Below, piece by piece: positions 25,330-34,104 of a stretch of DNA of 64,000 nt. Source of the stretch: Brooklawnia cerclae. Lineage in GTDB: Bacteria; Actinomycetota; Actinomycetes; Propionibacteriales; Propionibacteriaceae. The stretch's first letter is position 1, and each line of letters opens with the position of its first letter. Below the pieces are notes generated by a model. That model ran no database searches and had not been told where the DNA came from. It saw only the letters and a list, made by a program, of their open reading frames with translations. Both the position numbers and the translations under genes were made by a program. Location of the stretch: the NCBI RefSeq assembly GCF_011758645.1, contig NZ_JAAMOZ010000001.1, forward strand, positions 868,001-932,000, read 5' to 3'.

Positions 25330-26712
25330 CTACACGATCAGACCCAGGACGATCACCAGCGGCAGGGAGAAGACCGATGCGCTCGCCGTGGCCACCGTCA
25401 GGGTCTTCAGCGCTCCCTGGGTGGAAAGGCCGAGCAGCGACTGGAACATCCAGAAGAAGTTGCTGTTGACCTGGACGGCGAACATCGAGCCCGATCCGAC
25501 GGCCAGCCCGACGACGACGGGGTCGATCCCCAGGGAACCGACGAACGGTGCCAGGATTCCCGCGGCCGCGATGGCGGCCACCGACACCGAGCCGATGGCG
25601 AAGTGCATCAATGCTGCGATGAACCAGGCGAAGACGAGGGTCAGGACGACCGAGCCGGCCGCGCCGCCGCTGGTGAACAGCGAGCCCAGCGTCTCGTCCA
25701 GGGTCGTCGCCTCGATGATCGCGCCCAGCGAGCCGCCGATGCCGGTGATCAGCAGGATCTGCCCGGTGGTGTTCAGCCCGCGCTCCACGGCCTTGTCGGT
25801 GCGTTCGCGTCCGATGGTGAACCGGGCCAGCAGGTAGGCGCCCAGTAGACCGATGAACAGCGCGAGGTTCGCGAACGACTTGTCGGCCATGGTCGCGACC
25901 AGGGCGTTGCGTCCTTCCTCGGGCACGATGGCCCCGGCGATGGCTCCGGCGGCGATCAGGGCGAGCGGGATCAGGATCGGCAGCAGCGACACCCACAGGG
26001 CGGGCAGCTTCGGCGCGTGGTCCCCGGCCAGTTCCCCGTCCAGTTCCTCCTGGGCTCGCAGCGCCTCGTTCACGTCCTCGTCGGTCTCCGGCTTCCACCA
26101 GCCGCTCACGCCCCGCAGGAAGATCAGCTTGTACAGCAGCGGGACGACGATGGAGGTCAGCGGCCCGATCAACAGGCCGAGCAGCAGGTAGCGTCCCAGC
26201 GACAGGTCGAGCTGCCCGGAGATCACCAGGGTTCCCAGCCCGGGGACGACGAACACGTACCCGCTGAAGATGCCGACGCCCAGCGCGGCCGACAGCAGCG
26301 GGAGCCCCTTGGGACCGACCTTCCGCGCCGCCCCGCGGGCCAGGGGAGAGGCCAGCACGACCTGCACGTCGACGTAGATGGACGAGAACAGGGTGGTGAG
26401 CGCGCCGCTGAGGGCGTACGGGATTCGGTTCGGACCGAACCAGCGCAGCAGCACTTCCACGAGCCTCTGCAACGCGCCCAGCGCGTACAACAGGGCGCCC
26501 AGCAGGACGCCGAAGCCGATCAGCAGGCCGACCGACTGCATGATGTCGCCGAATCCGACGATGAGTGCCTCGATGGTTCCCTGCACCCCGACGCCCCCGG
26601 CGATGCCGAGGTAGAAAGACCCGATGACCAGGGCTATCACCGGGTCCCACTTGCGCCAGATGATGAGGACCAGGACGATGCCGATCGCGATGACGGCATG
26701 GACAGCGATCAC
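25330..26712 (-). CDS. GntP-family organic acid/gluconate permease
   Basis: This 460-residue integral membrane protein has about 12-14 hydrophobic segments and the look of the GntP family (gluconate, hydroxy acids and related anions). A conserved SSIYVDVQVVLASPLARG loop is near the first third. The start is GTG at 26712, chosen over an upstream ATG because AAAGGAG sits 6 bases before it and the next residues begin a membrane helix. It lies downstream of a CitA/CitB-type sensor pair, which probably induces it in response to its substrate. Whether that is gluconate, citrate or another carboxylate is open. Confidence 0.85.
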   Translation of the reverse strand: MIAVHAVIAIGIVLVLIIWRKWDPVIALVIGSFYLGIAGGVGVQGTIEALIVGFGDIMQSVGLLIGFGVLLGALLYALGALQRLVEVLLRWFGPNRIPYALSGALTTLFSSIYVDVQVVLASPLARGAARKVGPKGLPLLSAALGVGIFSGYVFVVPGLGTLVISGQLDLSLGRYLLLGLLIGPLTSIVVPLLYKLIFLRGVSGWWKPETDEDVNEALRAQEELDGELAGDHAPKLPALWVSLLPILIPLALIAAGAIAGAIVPEEGRNALVATMADKSFANLALFIGLLGAYLLARFTIGRERTDKAVERGLNTTGQILLITGIGGSLGAIIEATTLDETLGSLFTSGGAAGSVVLTLVFAWFIAALMHFAIGSVSVAAIAAAGILAPFVGSLGIDPVVVGLAVGSGSMFAVQVNSNFFWMFQSLLGLSTQGALKTLTVATASASVFSLPLVIVLGLIV

Positions 26713-26737
26713 GGTTGCTCCTTTGCACGAATGATCC

Positions 26738-26753
26738 GCTGCAGACCTGCAGC
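26738..26753. promoter_or_regulatory. Perfect inverted repeat upstream of the GntP gene
   Basis: GCTGCAG-AC-CTGCAGC lies 26-41 bases before the GTG start of the permease gene. It could be a binding site for the adjacent response regulator or a leader hairpin. No -10/-35 pair is obvious in the 26713-26909 gap. Confidence 0.4.
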
Positions 26754-26909
26754 AATCCCACACGTGCTTTCGTAGTTCCCGCGATCACGTGGTCGCCACT
26801 TGCGTAGATAGTGGTCAGTTTGTGTTCGTATTGGTCGCTCGCGCCATGCCCGCCGCTCGTCGCCGTGGACGCGGCGGGTGCTGGATGCCGGTTCGAACGC
26901 GGCCGGTGG

Positions 26910-27584
26910 TTACCCGCGCGGCCTGTACACGAGTTCGGGCCGCCCCGTCCGTCCGTAGACCGGAACTCGCTCGCATCCACCGGTCTCCGACAGGTACTCC
27001 AGATATCGGCGGGCCGTGACACGCGAGATGCCGACTGCTTCGGCGGCCCTGGTCTCCGTGAGGCCGTCTGGCTCCGCCAGCAGAGCCTCACGGACGGCGG
27101 CCAGGGTCTCCTTCGACATCCCCTTTGCGATGGCGGTGCCCGACGGGTCGCGGAGCGCCGCCAGGGCGGAGTCGATCTCGCCCTGATCGAGCACATCGCG
27201 CTGGCCGGCCGCGGCCTGCGTGAACCGGGCGTAGTTGACCAGCTTGGCCTGAAGGGTGGCGAACGAGAACGGTTTCAGTACGTAATGCAGCGCTCCGCCG
27301 CGCATGGCCGCGCGCACCGTGTGCAGGTCGCGGGAGGCGGTGAGCACCATCACGTCCGGCCCGTCGGGCATCGCCTGTAGCGCGCGAGCGACCTCCAGCC
27401 CACTCATCCCGGGCATCGCCAGGTCGAGAAGCACCAGGTCGACGCCACCTGCGGCACAGCGCTCCACCGCTTGCGGGCCGTTGTAGGCCACAGCGACGAC
27501 CTCGAACCCGGGGACACGCTCCACGAGTGTGCGATGCCCCTCGGCGACTGTTCGCTGGTCGTCCACCACGAGAACCCTGATCAT
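26910..27584 (-). CDS. CitB/DcuR-type response regulator
   Basis: This 224-residue regulator has an N-terminal receiver domain with acidic pocket DD (residues 8-9), phosphoacceptor Asp in LLDLAMPG (about 54) and conserved Lys in VLKPFSF (about 104). A C-terminal helix-turn-helix follows (ETRAAEAVGISRVTARRYLEYL). This is the CitB/DpiA/DcuR class, which activates carboxylate transport genes. Its ATG overlaps the stop of the sensor kinase gene (ATGA). The GntP-type permease gene follows 197 bp downstream and is the natural target. Confidence 0.92.
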   Translation of the reverse strand: MIRVLVVDDQRTVAEGHRTLVERVPGFEVVAVAYNGPQAVERCAAGGVDLVLLDLAMPGMSGLEVARALQAMPDGPDVMVLTASRDLHTVRAAMRGGALHYVLKPFSFATLQAKLVNYARFTQAAAGQRDVLDQGEIDSALAALRDPSGTAIAKGMSKETLAAVREALLAEPDGLTETRAAEAVGISRVTARRYLEYLSETGGCERVPVYGRTGRPELVYRPRG

Positions 27585-29281
27585 GGCCCCACCTCGTCAT
27601 TCGATTCTGGCACCGGCAGCCGCACCGCGAACCTGGAAGGCGACGTGGTGACCTCGATGGTGCCGTGCAACCGGCGAACGGTGCCCGCAACCAGGGAAAG
27701 CCCGATGCCATGTCCCTGCGGCCGGAGGTCGGGGTCGGTGACAGATTTCGTGGTCCACCCACGCCGGAACGCGTCCCCGATCAGGTCGCCGGGGATACCG
27801 GGACCGGAGTCGGTGACCTCCATCACGACGGTCTCCTCCTGCCCCGATCGCTCCAGGCGTCCACCGACCTCGACCCAGCCCCGCTCTGTGGACGCGGCGG
27901 CATCCAGCGCGTTGTCGACCAGATTGCCGAGGACGAGCACGAGATCGGTGGAGGCCAACCCGGTCTCCGGGATGTCGATGCCGTCCGCGAGCCGCAACTC
28001 CACCCCGCGTTCCTCGGCCTGCGCCGACTTGCCCAGCAGCAGCGCGGCGACTGGGGCGTCCCGAACGGCCTCGGTGACCCGGTCGATGAGAGCTTGGCTA
28101 CGCTCGATGGCCGCCGTGGCGAACTCGACGGCCTCCTCGCCGCGGCCCAGCTCGACCAGCAGTATGACGGTGTGCAGCCGGTTGTCGGCCTCGTGCGCCC
28201 TACTGCGCAGCATCTCGCTGAACGACCGCAGGGAGTCCAGCTCGCCGGTGAGCCGCACCAGGTCTGTGCGATCCTGCAGGGTGGTCACCCAGCCCAGGTC
28301 GCGCCCGTCCAGTACGGCTCTGGTCTGTGTGACGATCAGTGCCCGACCACCGGCGGTGAAGTGTGTCTCGCCCGCGCAGACGCGTCCTGAGGCCATCAGG
28401 TCGCTCAGCCCCTGCCCGATGCCCAACTGGGCGACAGGGGTTCCCAGCACCGCCCCGGACGCGTCCAGCAGCTCGCGGGCCTCGTCGTTGCACAGGACGA
28501 CCGCTCCGTCGTGCCCGACCAGCACCAGGCCGGCGCGCACCGAGTGCAGCAGCGCCTCGTGGTACGAGTACAGGCGGCCGAGCCCGATCGAGCCGAGCCC
28601 CAGGGTCTGACGGCGCAGCCGGCGGGCGACCACCCAGCTGCCCACCGTGCCGAGTGCCAGGGAGGCGACCGTGATGGCCACCACCTGGACCGATCGCTCC
28701 ATGCCTGCCTGGCGCACCGATTCGGTGGGGATGCCCGCGGCGACCATCGCGATCACCCGGCCGTCCGAACGCACCGGGTGCACCACACGGAACGAGGGCC
28801 CCATGGTGCCCTGGGTCTCTTCGACGACCTCGCCGCCGGCCTGTGCCGCGGCGATCGAGCCCACGTACTGCCTGCCCACCTGCTCGGGGTTCGGGTGGGT
28901 CCACCGAGTGCCGTCGACGTCCATCACGACGACGAAGGACAGGTCGTTCGCGGCCCGGATTCGCTCGATCGGCTCCCCGAGGGCTTCGGCGGGATCCTCG
29001 CTCTGGACGGCCTGGATCACCCACGGCGATTCGGCCAGGGTCGTGGCGGTGGAGGTGACGTGGGCGATCGCCTCGGCCCGGGCGGCCTCCTCGGCGGCAC
29101 GCACGGACAGCAGCCAGACCGGAACCACCACGACGACCAGCATCAACGCCATCAGGACGAAGATCTGGGCCGACAGGCTCCAGCGGTCGGTCGAACTCGA
29201 CCACAGCGGGACGCGTCCACGGTAGGGGACTCCGGGGCGTGCCGCGTGGGGATCGATCGATGCGACGGGCTTCCTTGCCAC
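27581..29281 (-). CDS. CitA/DcuS-type sensor histidine kinase
   Basis: This 566-residue membrane kinase has a membrane segment at about 36-60, an extracellular sensor domain of the Cache/PAS-like CitA type (about 62-200), a second membrane segment (about 205-225) and a cytoplasmic PAS domain (about 245-340). A SpoOB-type dimerisation helix with the phospho-acceptor histidine in RSRAHEADNRLHT follows, then a HATPase domain (NLVDNALDAA, DSGPGIP, GHGIGLSLV). The class senses citrate, fumarate or similar carboxylates outside the cell. The GTG start at 29281 has only a weak ribosome site. It is transcribed first in the sensor-regulator pair. Confidence 0.9.
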   Translation of the reverse strand: MARKPVASIDPHAARPGVPYRGRVPLWSSSTDRWSLSAQIFVLMALMLVVVVVPVWLLSVRAAEEAARAEAIAHVTSTATTLAESPWVIQAVQSEDPAEALGEPIERIRAANDLSFVVVMDVDGTRWTHPNPEQVGRQYVGSIAAAQAGGEVVEETQGTMGPSFRVVHPVRSDGRVIAMVAAGIPTESVRQAGMERSVQVVAITVASLALGTVGSWVVARRLRRQTLGLGSIGLGRLYSYHEALLHSVRAGLVLVGHDGAVVLCNDEARELLDASGAVLGTPVAQLGIGQGLSDLMASGRVCAGETHFTAGGRALIVTQTRAVLDGRDLGWVTTLQDRTDLVRLTGELDSLRSFSEMLRSRAHEADNRLHTVILLVELGRGEEAVEFATAAIERSQALIDRVTEAVRDAPVAALLLGKSAQAEERGVELRLADGIDIPETGLASTDLVLVLGNLVDNALDAAASTERGWVEVGGRLERSGQEETVVMEVTDSGPGIPGDLIGDAFRRGWTTKSVTDPDLRPQGHGIGLSLVAGTVRRLHGTIEVTTSPSRFAVRLPVPESNDEVGP

Positions 29282-29483
29282 AGTCCCACTATGGCAACAG
29301 CGGCGTCCAGGTGGAATGCCCGACCACGGATCACCGTCCGGCCATCAGGTGTTTACCGGCAGTCTTCACATTGCGCTGGAAGAGTCGCCACGATTGAGGC
29401 ACAATCGCTAAGAGCAACACCCATCAGCGGCACGGACGCTCAGGTTGCAGGGGAAGGCACACCTGGGAGCGAAAGGAGCCGGG

Positions 29484-29984
29484 ATGGGAAACATGTCGCG
29501 TGGAGTTGTTTTCGTCCACTCCACACCGGCCGCGCTGTGCCCGCATCTCGAATGGGGCGTGGGCGCGGTCCTCGGTGTGCCTGTCCACTTCGATTGGACG
29601 CATCAACCCGCGCAGCCGGGGACGTTGCGCGCGGAGTACTCGTGGGCCGGGCCGGTGGGGGCCTCGGCGGCGCTGGCCAGCGCGCTGCGCTCCTGCCAGC
29701 GCGCCCGCTTCGAGGTCACGGAGGACGCTGTCGGCAGCGAGCTGGGGCAGCGCTACGCCTTCACACCCGACCTGGGCATGTTCCATGCGATCGCGGGCCC
29801 GAACGGCGACCTGCAGATCCCCGAACAACGGCTGCGCGCGGCGATGGGAGCCGCCGACGCGGGGTCGACCACGCTCGAACAGGCCTTGTCCGATCTGCTG
29901 GGGGAGCGCTGGGACGCCGAGCTCGAGGTCTTCCGTTATGCGGGCGAGGACGCCCCCGTCCGTTGGCTGCACCGCGTCGGCTGA
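29484..29984 (+). CDS. DUF3145 family protein
   Basis: This 166-residue protein is of the actinobacteria-specific DUF3145 family. The N-terminal segment SRGVVFVHSTPAALCPHLEW and the later FEVTEDA and GERWDAELEVFRYAGE blocks are its usual landmarks. It has no signal peptide or membrane segment, so it is cytoplasmic. ATG 29484 has GAAAGGAG ending five bases upstream. Function is unknown in all members I know of. It stands alone, divergent from the sensor kinase and followed by a repeat array, near the fatty acid synthesis cluster. Confidence 0.85.
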   Translation: MGNMSRGVVFVHSTPAALCPHLEWGVGAVLGVPVHFDWTHQPAQPGTLRAEYSWAGPVGASAALASALRSCQRARFEVTEDAVGSELGQRYAFTPDLGMFHAIAGPNGDLQIPEQRLRAAMGAADAGSTTLEQALSDLLGERWDAELEVFRYAGEDAPVRWLHRVG

Positions 29985-29995
29985 GGTGCCAGAGG

Positions 29996-30302
29996 TCGTT
30001 TCGACAGGCTCAACGAGCGGTCCTTGAGCTTGTCGAAAGGACTACGGCAGGCTTCAGTGGTCGTTTCGACGGACGGTCCTTGAGCTTGTCGAAAGGACTA
30101 CGACAGGCTCAACGGTCGTTTCGACAGGCTCAACGGTCGTTTCGACAGGCTCAACGGTCGTTTCGACAGGCTCAACGGTCGTTTCGACAGGCTCAACGGT
30201 CGTTTCGACAGGCTCAACGGTCGTTTCGACGGGCTCAACGGTCGTTTCGACGGGCTCAACGGTCGTTTCGACAACGGTCCTTGAGCTTGTCGAAAGGACT
30301 GC
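29996..30302. repeat. REP-like array with seven 21-bp tandem units
   Basis: A gene-free stretch between the DUF3145 gene and fabF is filled with the TTCGACAGGCTCAA family. From 30116 to 30262 there are seven exact-length 21-bp tandem units with core CGTTTCGACAGGCTCAACGG; the last two carry a single A-to-G change. A truncated eighth follows. Inverted partners (CCTTGAGCTTGTCGAAAGGAC) flank the array at about 30020-30045, 30075-30100 and 30277-30300. The array can fold into large hairpins and probably ends both convergent transcripts. There are no unique spacers, so it is not a CRISPR. Confidence 0.92.
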
Positions 30303-30308
30303 GCCGAC

Positions 30309-31571
30309 TCAACGGGCGTCGGTGGCGTTCTCGTTCGTCACCGCGACGGCCACATTGTGCCCGCCGAAACCGAACGAGTTGTTCAGGGCCGCCAGCGGCC
30401 CTGCGGGCAGTTCACGGGTCTGATTCGTCGCGATGTCGATACCCAGGTCCGGCTCGATGTTGTCGAGGTTGATCGTCGGCGGGACGATCCGGTCGTGCAG
30501 GGCCATGACCGTCGCGAAGGTCTCCAGCGCGCCCGCGCCGCCGAGCAGGTGCCCGGTCATCGACTTCGTGCTGGTGACCACGGCCTGATCAGCGGCGTCC
30601 CCCAGCGCGGTACGGATCGAGCGCGCCTCGGTGACGTCACCCTGGGGAGTCGAGGTGCCATGGGCGTTGACATGCTTGATGTCGGAGGCCTGCAGCCCCG
30701 AGCTGCGCAATGCCTTCACCATCGCGGACACCTGCCCGACGCCTGCGGGGTCCGGTTGGACGATGTCGTGCGAGTCTGCGCTGATCCCCGCACCGGCGAG
30801 CGTGCCGTAGATGCGCGCGCCGCGCGCACGGGCGGACTCGAGCGTCTCGATCACCATGATCGCCGCGCCCTCGCCGATGACGAACCCGTCGCGATCGACG
30901 TCCCAGGGACGCGAGGCGCGCTCGGGCTCGTCGTTGCGTCGGCTCAGCGCCTGCATCTGCGCGAAGGCGCCGATGGGCATGGCGTGGATGACGGCTTCGC
31001 TGCCGCCGACGACGGCCACGTCGGCCTCGCCCAGGCGAAGCATGTTGAGTCCCAGGGCGATGGCCTCGTTGGACGACGCGCAGGCCGACACCGGTGCGTG
31101 GATGCCGGCGCGGGCGCCGACCATCAGCCCCACCTGCGCTGCCGAGGCGTTGGCCATGAGCATGGGGACGGTGAACGGGCTCATGCGCCGCACACCCTTC
31201 TCACGCTGGATGTCCCACTGGTCGAGGGTGGTGACCAGTCCGCCGATCCCGGTGCCCACGGACACGGCCAGCCGGTCGGGGTCGACGGTGTTCTCCTCGC
31301 CGAGGCCCAGCCCCGCGTCCGCCCATGCCTCGCGTGCAGCGACGACGGCCAGCTGCGAGACGCGGTCCATCCGGCGGGCGTCGACCCGTGAGATCCACTG
31401 GCCGAGGTCGGTGGACACCTGTCCGGCGAACCGGACCGGAAGGTCCTGCACCCAGTCGGCGTCGATGGTGTGGACGCCGCTGCGTCCGGCCAGAAGGGAC
31501 TGCCAGGTGCTGGGCGCGTCCTCGCCCAGCGGGGTGATGGCACCGAAACCGGTGATGACGACTGTGGTCAT
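30309..31571 (-). CDS. fabF: 3-oxoacyl-ACP synthase II
   Basis: This 420-residue condensing enzyme (KAS II) elongates acyl-ACP with malonyl-ACP. The triad is complete: Cys164 in SACASS, His304 in NAHGTST and His341 in GHLLGGAG, with Lys336 upstream. ATG 31571 follows GGAGC. It is the last gene of fabD-fabH-acpP-fabF, the standard actinobacterial type II fatty acid cluster, and is separated from acpP by a strong hairpin that probably lowers its level relative to ACP. Confidence 0.96.
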   Translation of the reverse strand: MTTVVITGFGAITPLGEDAPSTWQSLLAGRSGVHTIDADWVQDLPVRFAGQVSTDLGQWISRVDARRMDRVSQLAVVAAREAWADAGLGLGEENTVDPDRLAVSVGTGIGGLVTTLDQWDIQREKGVRRMSPFTVPMLMANASAAQVGLMVGARAGIHAPVSACASSNEAIALGLNMLRLGEADVAVVGGSEAVIHAMPIGAFAQMQALSRRNDEPERASRPWDVDRDGFVIGEGAAIMVIETLESARARGARIYGTLAGAGISADSHDIVQPDPAGVGQVSAMVKALRSSGLQASDIKHVNAHGTSTPQGDVTEARSIRTALGDAADQAVVTSTKSMTGHLLGGAGALETFATVMALHDRIVPPTINLDNIEPDLGIDIATNQTRELPAGPLAALNNSFGFGGHNVAVAVTNENATDAR

Positions 31572-31637
31572 GAGTGCTCCAGGGACAGTAGGTGGTGAGG
31601 CCGGGCTCCGAAGCCGGGGATCTCGGCCGAATGTGCG

Positions 31638-31682
31638 TGAGCGGCCCGTGGGCCCCGGCAGAGGGCGCCGTCGGGCCGCTCA
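31638..31682 (-). terminator. 11-bp hairpin between acpP and fabF
   Basis: TGAGCGGCCCG (31638-31648) pairs exactly with CGGGCCGCTCA (31672-31682). It lies just downstream of the acpP stop on the transcribed strand. It probably acts as a partial terminator or stability element, letting ACP, which is needed in excess, be made above FabF. Confidence 0.7.
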
Positions 31683-31692
31683 GGACGAGGCG

Positions 31693-31938
31693 TCAGCCTT
31701 GTGCGCGCTCGATGTAGGTCACGGCGTCGCCCACGGTCTTCAGCGTCTTGGCGTCCTCGTCGGGAATCGAGACGTTGAACGCCTCTTCGCAGGCGTAGAT
31801 GATCTCGACCATCGACAGGGAGTCGACGTCCAGGTCGTCCACGAAGCTCTTCTCGAGCTGCACATCGTCCTGCGCGACCCCCGCCACGTCGTTGACGATG
31901 TCGGCGAGCTGGGTGCGGATCTCTTCAGTGGTGGCCAT
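31693..31938 (-). CDS. acpP: Acyl carrier protein
   Basis: This 81-residue acidic acyl carrier protein carries the growing fatty acyl chain on a phosphopantetheine arm attached to Ser40 in the DSLSMVE motif. Size and charge are typical. AAAAGGAA precedes ATG 31938. It lies between fabH and fabF in the fatty acid synthase II operon. Confidence 0.97.
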   Translation of the reverse strand: MATTEEIRTQLADIVNDVAGVAQDDVQLEKSFVDDLDVDSLSMVEIIYACEEAFNVSIPDEDAKTLKTVGDAVTYIERAQG

Positions 31939-32007
31939 GGGGATTCCTTTTCTGTTTCTGTGAGGTGGTGCGGGTGGGTTTTAGGTTGTACCGACGGGGC
32001 CGGCTGG

Positions 32008-32997
32008 TCAGGGTAGGACGACGACCTGCCCGGCGAAGACCAGCCCCGCCCCGAAGCCGATGATGAGCGCGTTGTCGCCGGACTTCGCCTCGCCCGACTC
32101 GAGCATCGACTCCATGGCGATCGGCACGGACGCCGCGGACGAATTGCCCATGTGCTTGATGTCGCGGCTTACCACGACGCTATCGGGAAGATCGAGTCGC
32201 TTGAGCATCGCGTCCGTGATGCGGTTGTTCGCCTGGTGCGGGATGAAGACGTCGAGTTCTGCGGGCGTGAGCCCGGCCGCGTCGAGTGCCTCCGCGGTCT
32301 TCTCGGCGATCTCGGAGATCGCCCATTTGAAGACTTTGTTGCCGGCCATGTGGATGACCGGCTTCTTGCCGGTGGCGAGCGCCTCGTCCCAGTACTCGGT
32401 CCAGATGACGTCCGCGTCCTCGCCGCGTGAGCCCCACACGACCGGTCCGACACCGGGGGTCTCGCTGGGCCCGATGACCACCGCGCCCGCGCCGTCCCCG
32501 AAGAGGAAAGCCGTCCCGCGATCGGCGAAGTTCGTCTGGCGGCTCAGGATCTCCAGGCCGATCACGAGCACGTGGTGGGCCGACCCCGCGCGGATCAGCG
32601 AATCGGCCATGGCGACCCCGTAGCAGAAACCGGCGCACGCCGCGCTGAGATCGACCGCGGCCGGGTGGTCGAGCCCCAACTCGTCGGCCACCTGGACGGC
32701 GAGCGAGGGGAACTGGCGCATGTGCGAGACGGTCGAGAGCAACACCGCGTCCACCTGCGAGGCATCGATGCCTGATCGCTCGATGGCCTTGCGAGCCGCG
32801 CCGGTCGCCATCGACAGGGGAGTCTGGTCGTCGGTCGCCCACCGCCGCTCGATGATGCCGGTGCGTTGCTGGATCCACTCGTCGGACGAGTCGATGATCG
32901 TGCACATCTCGGCGTTGTCGACGACCCGCTTGCCGCGCTCACCCCCGACACCGAGGATGCGGGAGTAGGGCGAACCCTGGGAGGCTCGAATGGCCAT
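32008..32997 (-). CDS. fabH: 3-oxoacyl-ACP synthase III
   Basis: This 329-residue KAS III starts fatty acid synthesis by condensing an acyl-CoA primer with malonyl-ACP. The triad Cys121 (AACAGFCYG), His254 (HQANNRI) and Asn285 (GNSSAAS) is intact. GAAAGG precedes ATG 32997, 10 bases after the fabD stop. In Actinobacteria FabH usually accepts branched primers, but primer choice cannot be read here. Confidence 0.96.
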   Translation of the reverse strand: MAIRASQGSPYSRILGVGGERGKRVVDNAEMCTIIDSSDEWIQQRTGIIERRWATDDQTPLSMATGAARKAIERSGIDASQVDAVLLSTVSHMRQFPSLAVQVADELGLDHPAAVDLSAACAGFCYGVAMADSLIRAGSAHHVLVIGLEILSRQTNFADRGTAFLFGDGAGAVVIGPSETPGVGPVVWGSRGEDADVIWTEYWDEALATGKKPVIHMAGNKVFKWAISEIAEKTAEALDAAGLTPAELDVFIPHQANNRITDAMLKRLDLPDSVVVSRDIKHMGNSSAASVPIAMESMLESGEAKSGDNALIIGFGAGLVFAGQVVVLP

Positions 32998-33007
32998 GGG
33001 GAACCTT

Positions 33008-33937
33008 TCAGTTGGCGTGGCGCTCGCAGAACGCGCGGGCGTCGTCGAGCTGGTCGGGGGTGTTGAGATTGAAGAGTTCGACGCCCTTGAGATTGCGCTT
33101 GGCGATGCCCGTCAGGGTGCCCGCGGGAGCGAGCTCCAAAATCCCGGTGACGCCGCGTGCCGCCATGGTCTGCATCACCAGGTCCCATCGGACAGGGTTG
33201 GAGACCTGGTCGACGAGCCGGCGCAGGTAGTCGGCCCCGCTCGTGACCACCTGGCCGTCGCGGTTGGACGCCAGCGCCACGGTCGGGTCGTTCGGCTGGA
33301 TGGACCTGGCGAGCAGCGCGAGGTGCTCGACCGCGGGAGCCATGTGCACAGTGTGGAAGGCACCGGCGACCTGAAGCGGAATGACGCGCGCCCGGGTGGG
33401 CGGATCGTCCTTCAGCGCCTGGAGCTGCTCCAGGGTGCCCGCCGCGACGATCTGCCCCGAGCCGTTGAAGTTCGCCGGGGTGAGCCCGTACTGCGCGATT
33501 CGGGCGAGCACCTCGTCGGGATCACCGGCGATGACCGCCGACATACCGGTCGGCCGGACCGCTGCCGCAGCCGCCATACCCTGTCCGCGTTCGCGGACGA
33601 AGACCATCGCGGCTTCAGGATTCAGGACACCGGTGAGGGCCGCGGCCGCGATCTCGCCGACACTGTGACCGGCCACGAACCCCGCGGCGCCCCAGGACAC
33701 CGGGTCGCCCCCCGCGAGCTCGTGGGCCACCGCGATCGCCGAGGCCACCAGCAGCGGCTGTGCGACGGCCGTGTCGCGGATGGTGTCGGCATCGGCCTGC
33801 GTCCCGTAGTGGGCGAGGTCGAGACCGCTCACCGCCGACAGCCAGGCGACGCGGTCGCTGAAGGAGCCGATTTCCAGCCAACTCGACCAGAAGCCGACGG
33901 TCTGGGCACCCTGACCGGGCGCGACTATGGAAAGCAC
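33008..33937 (-). CDS. fabD: Malonyl-CoA:ACP transacylase
   Basis: This 309-residue acyltransferase loads malonate from CoA onto ACP. The nucleophile elbow GHSVGE gives Ser92, the catalytic His195 lies in AFHTVHM, and the oxyanion motif PGQGAQ is at the N-terminus. The start is GTG at 33937, directly preceded by a run of G. It is the first gene of the cluster, downstream of the regulator fasR on the same strand with a 167-bp gap that holds a candidate operator. Confidence 0.96.
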   Translation of the reverse strand: MLSIVAPGQGAQTVGFWSSWLEIGSFSDRVAWLSAVSGLDLAHYGTQADADTIRDTAVAQPLLVASAIAVAHELAGGDPVSWGAAGFVAGHSVGEIAAAALTGVLNPEAAMVFVRERGQGMAAAAAVRPTGMSAVIAGDPDEVLARIAQYGLTPANFNGSGQIVAAGTLEQLQALKDDPPTRARVIPLQVAGAFHTVHMAPAVEHLALLARSIQPNDPTVALASNRDGQVVTSGADYLRRLVDQVSNPVRWDLVMQTMAARGVTGILELAPAGTLTGIAKRNLKGVELFNLNTPDQLDDARAFCERHAN

Positions 33938-34004
33938 CCCCCCATCGTGCCCCGGGGGCCATCCGGGATGTCCCGGGCGCTGGAACGAAATCGGGCGGGT
34001 GACA

Positions 34005-34021
34005 TTGTGTGCTCCCTACAA
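34005..34021. promoter_or_regulatory. TTGT-N9-ACAA dyad upstream of fabD
   Basis: In the fasR-fabD gap, TTGT (34005-34008) and ACAA (34018-34021) form a spaced dyad 68-84 bp upstream of the fabD start. The position suits the FasR activator, which in Streptomyces binds the fabD promoter. The match to a published FasR motif has not been checked. Confidence 0.35.
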
Positions 34022-34104
34022 AGCGGGTGCCGGTCGCATGTGGGACGACCGGGTGCCCGTCGTGGGGAGCCCCCGGATGCTCCGGTCGGTGCCGGGCCGT
34101 CGGG

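Noticed and set aside
30116-30262. Possible CRISPR array
   Set aside because: The 21-bp units are directly adjacent with no unique spacers, and no cas gene is present in the window.
28511-30472. A plus-strand frame with repeated FRQAQRS residues
   Set aside because: The repeats are translation of the intergenic REP-like array, and the frame also covers the sensor kinase gene on the other strand.
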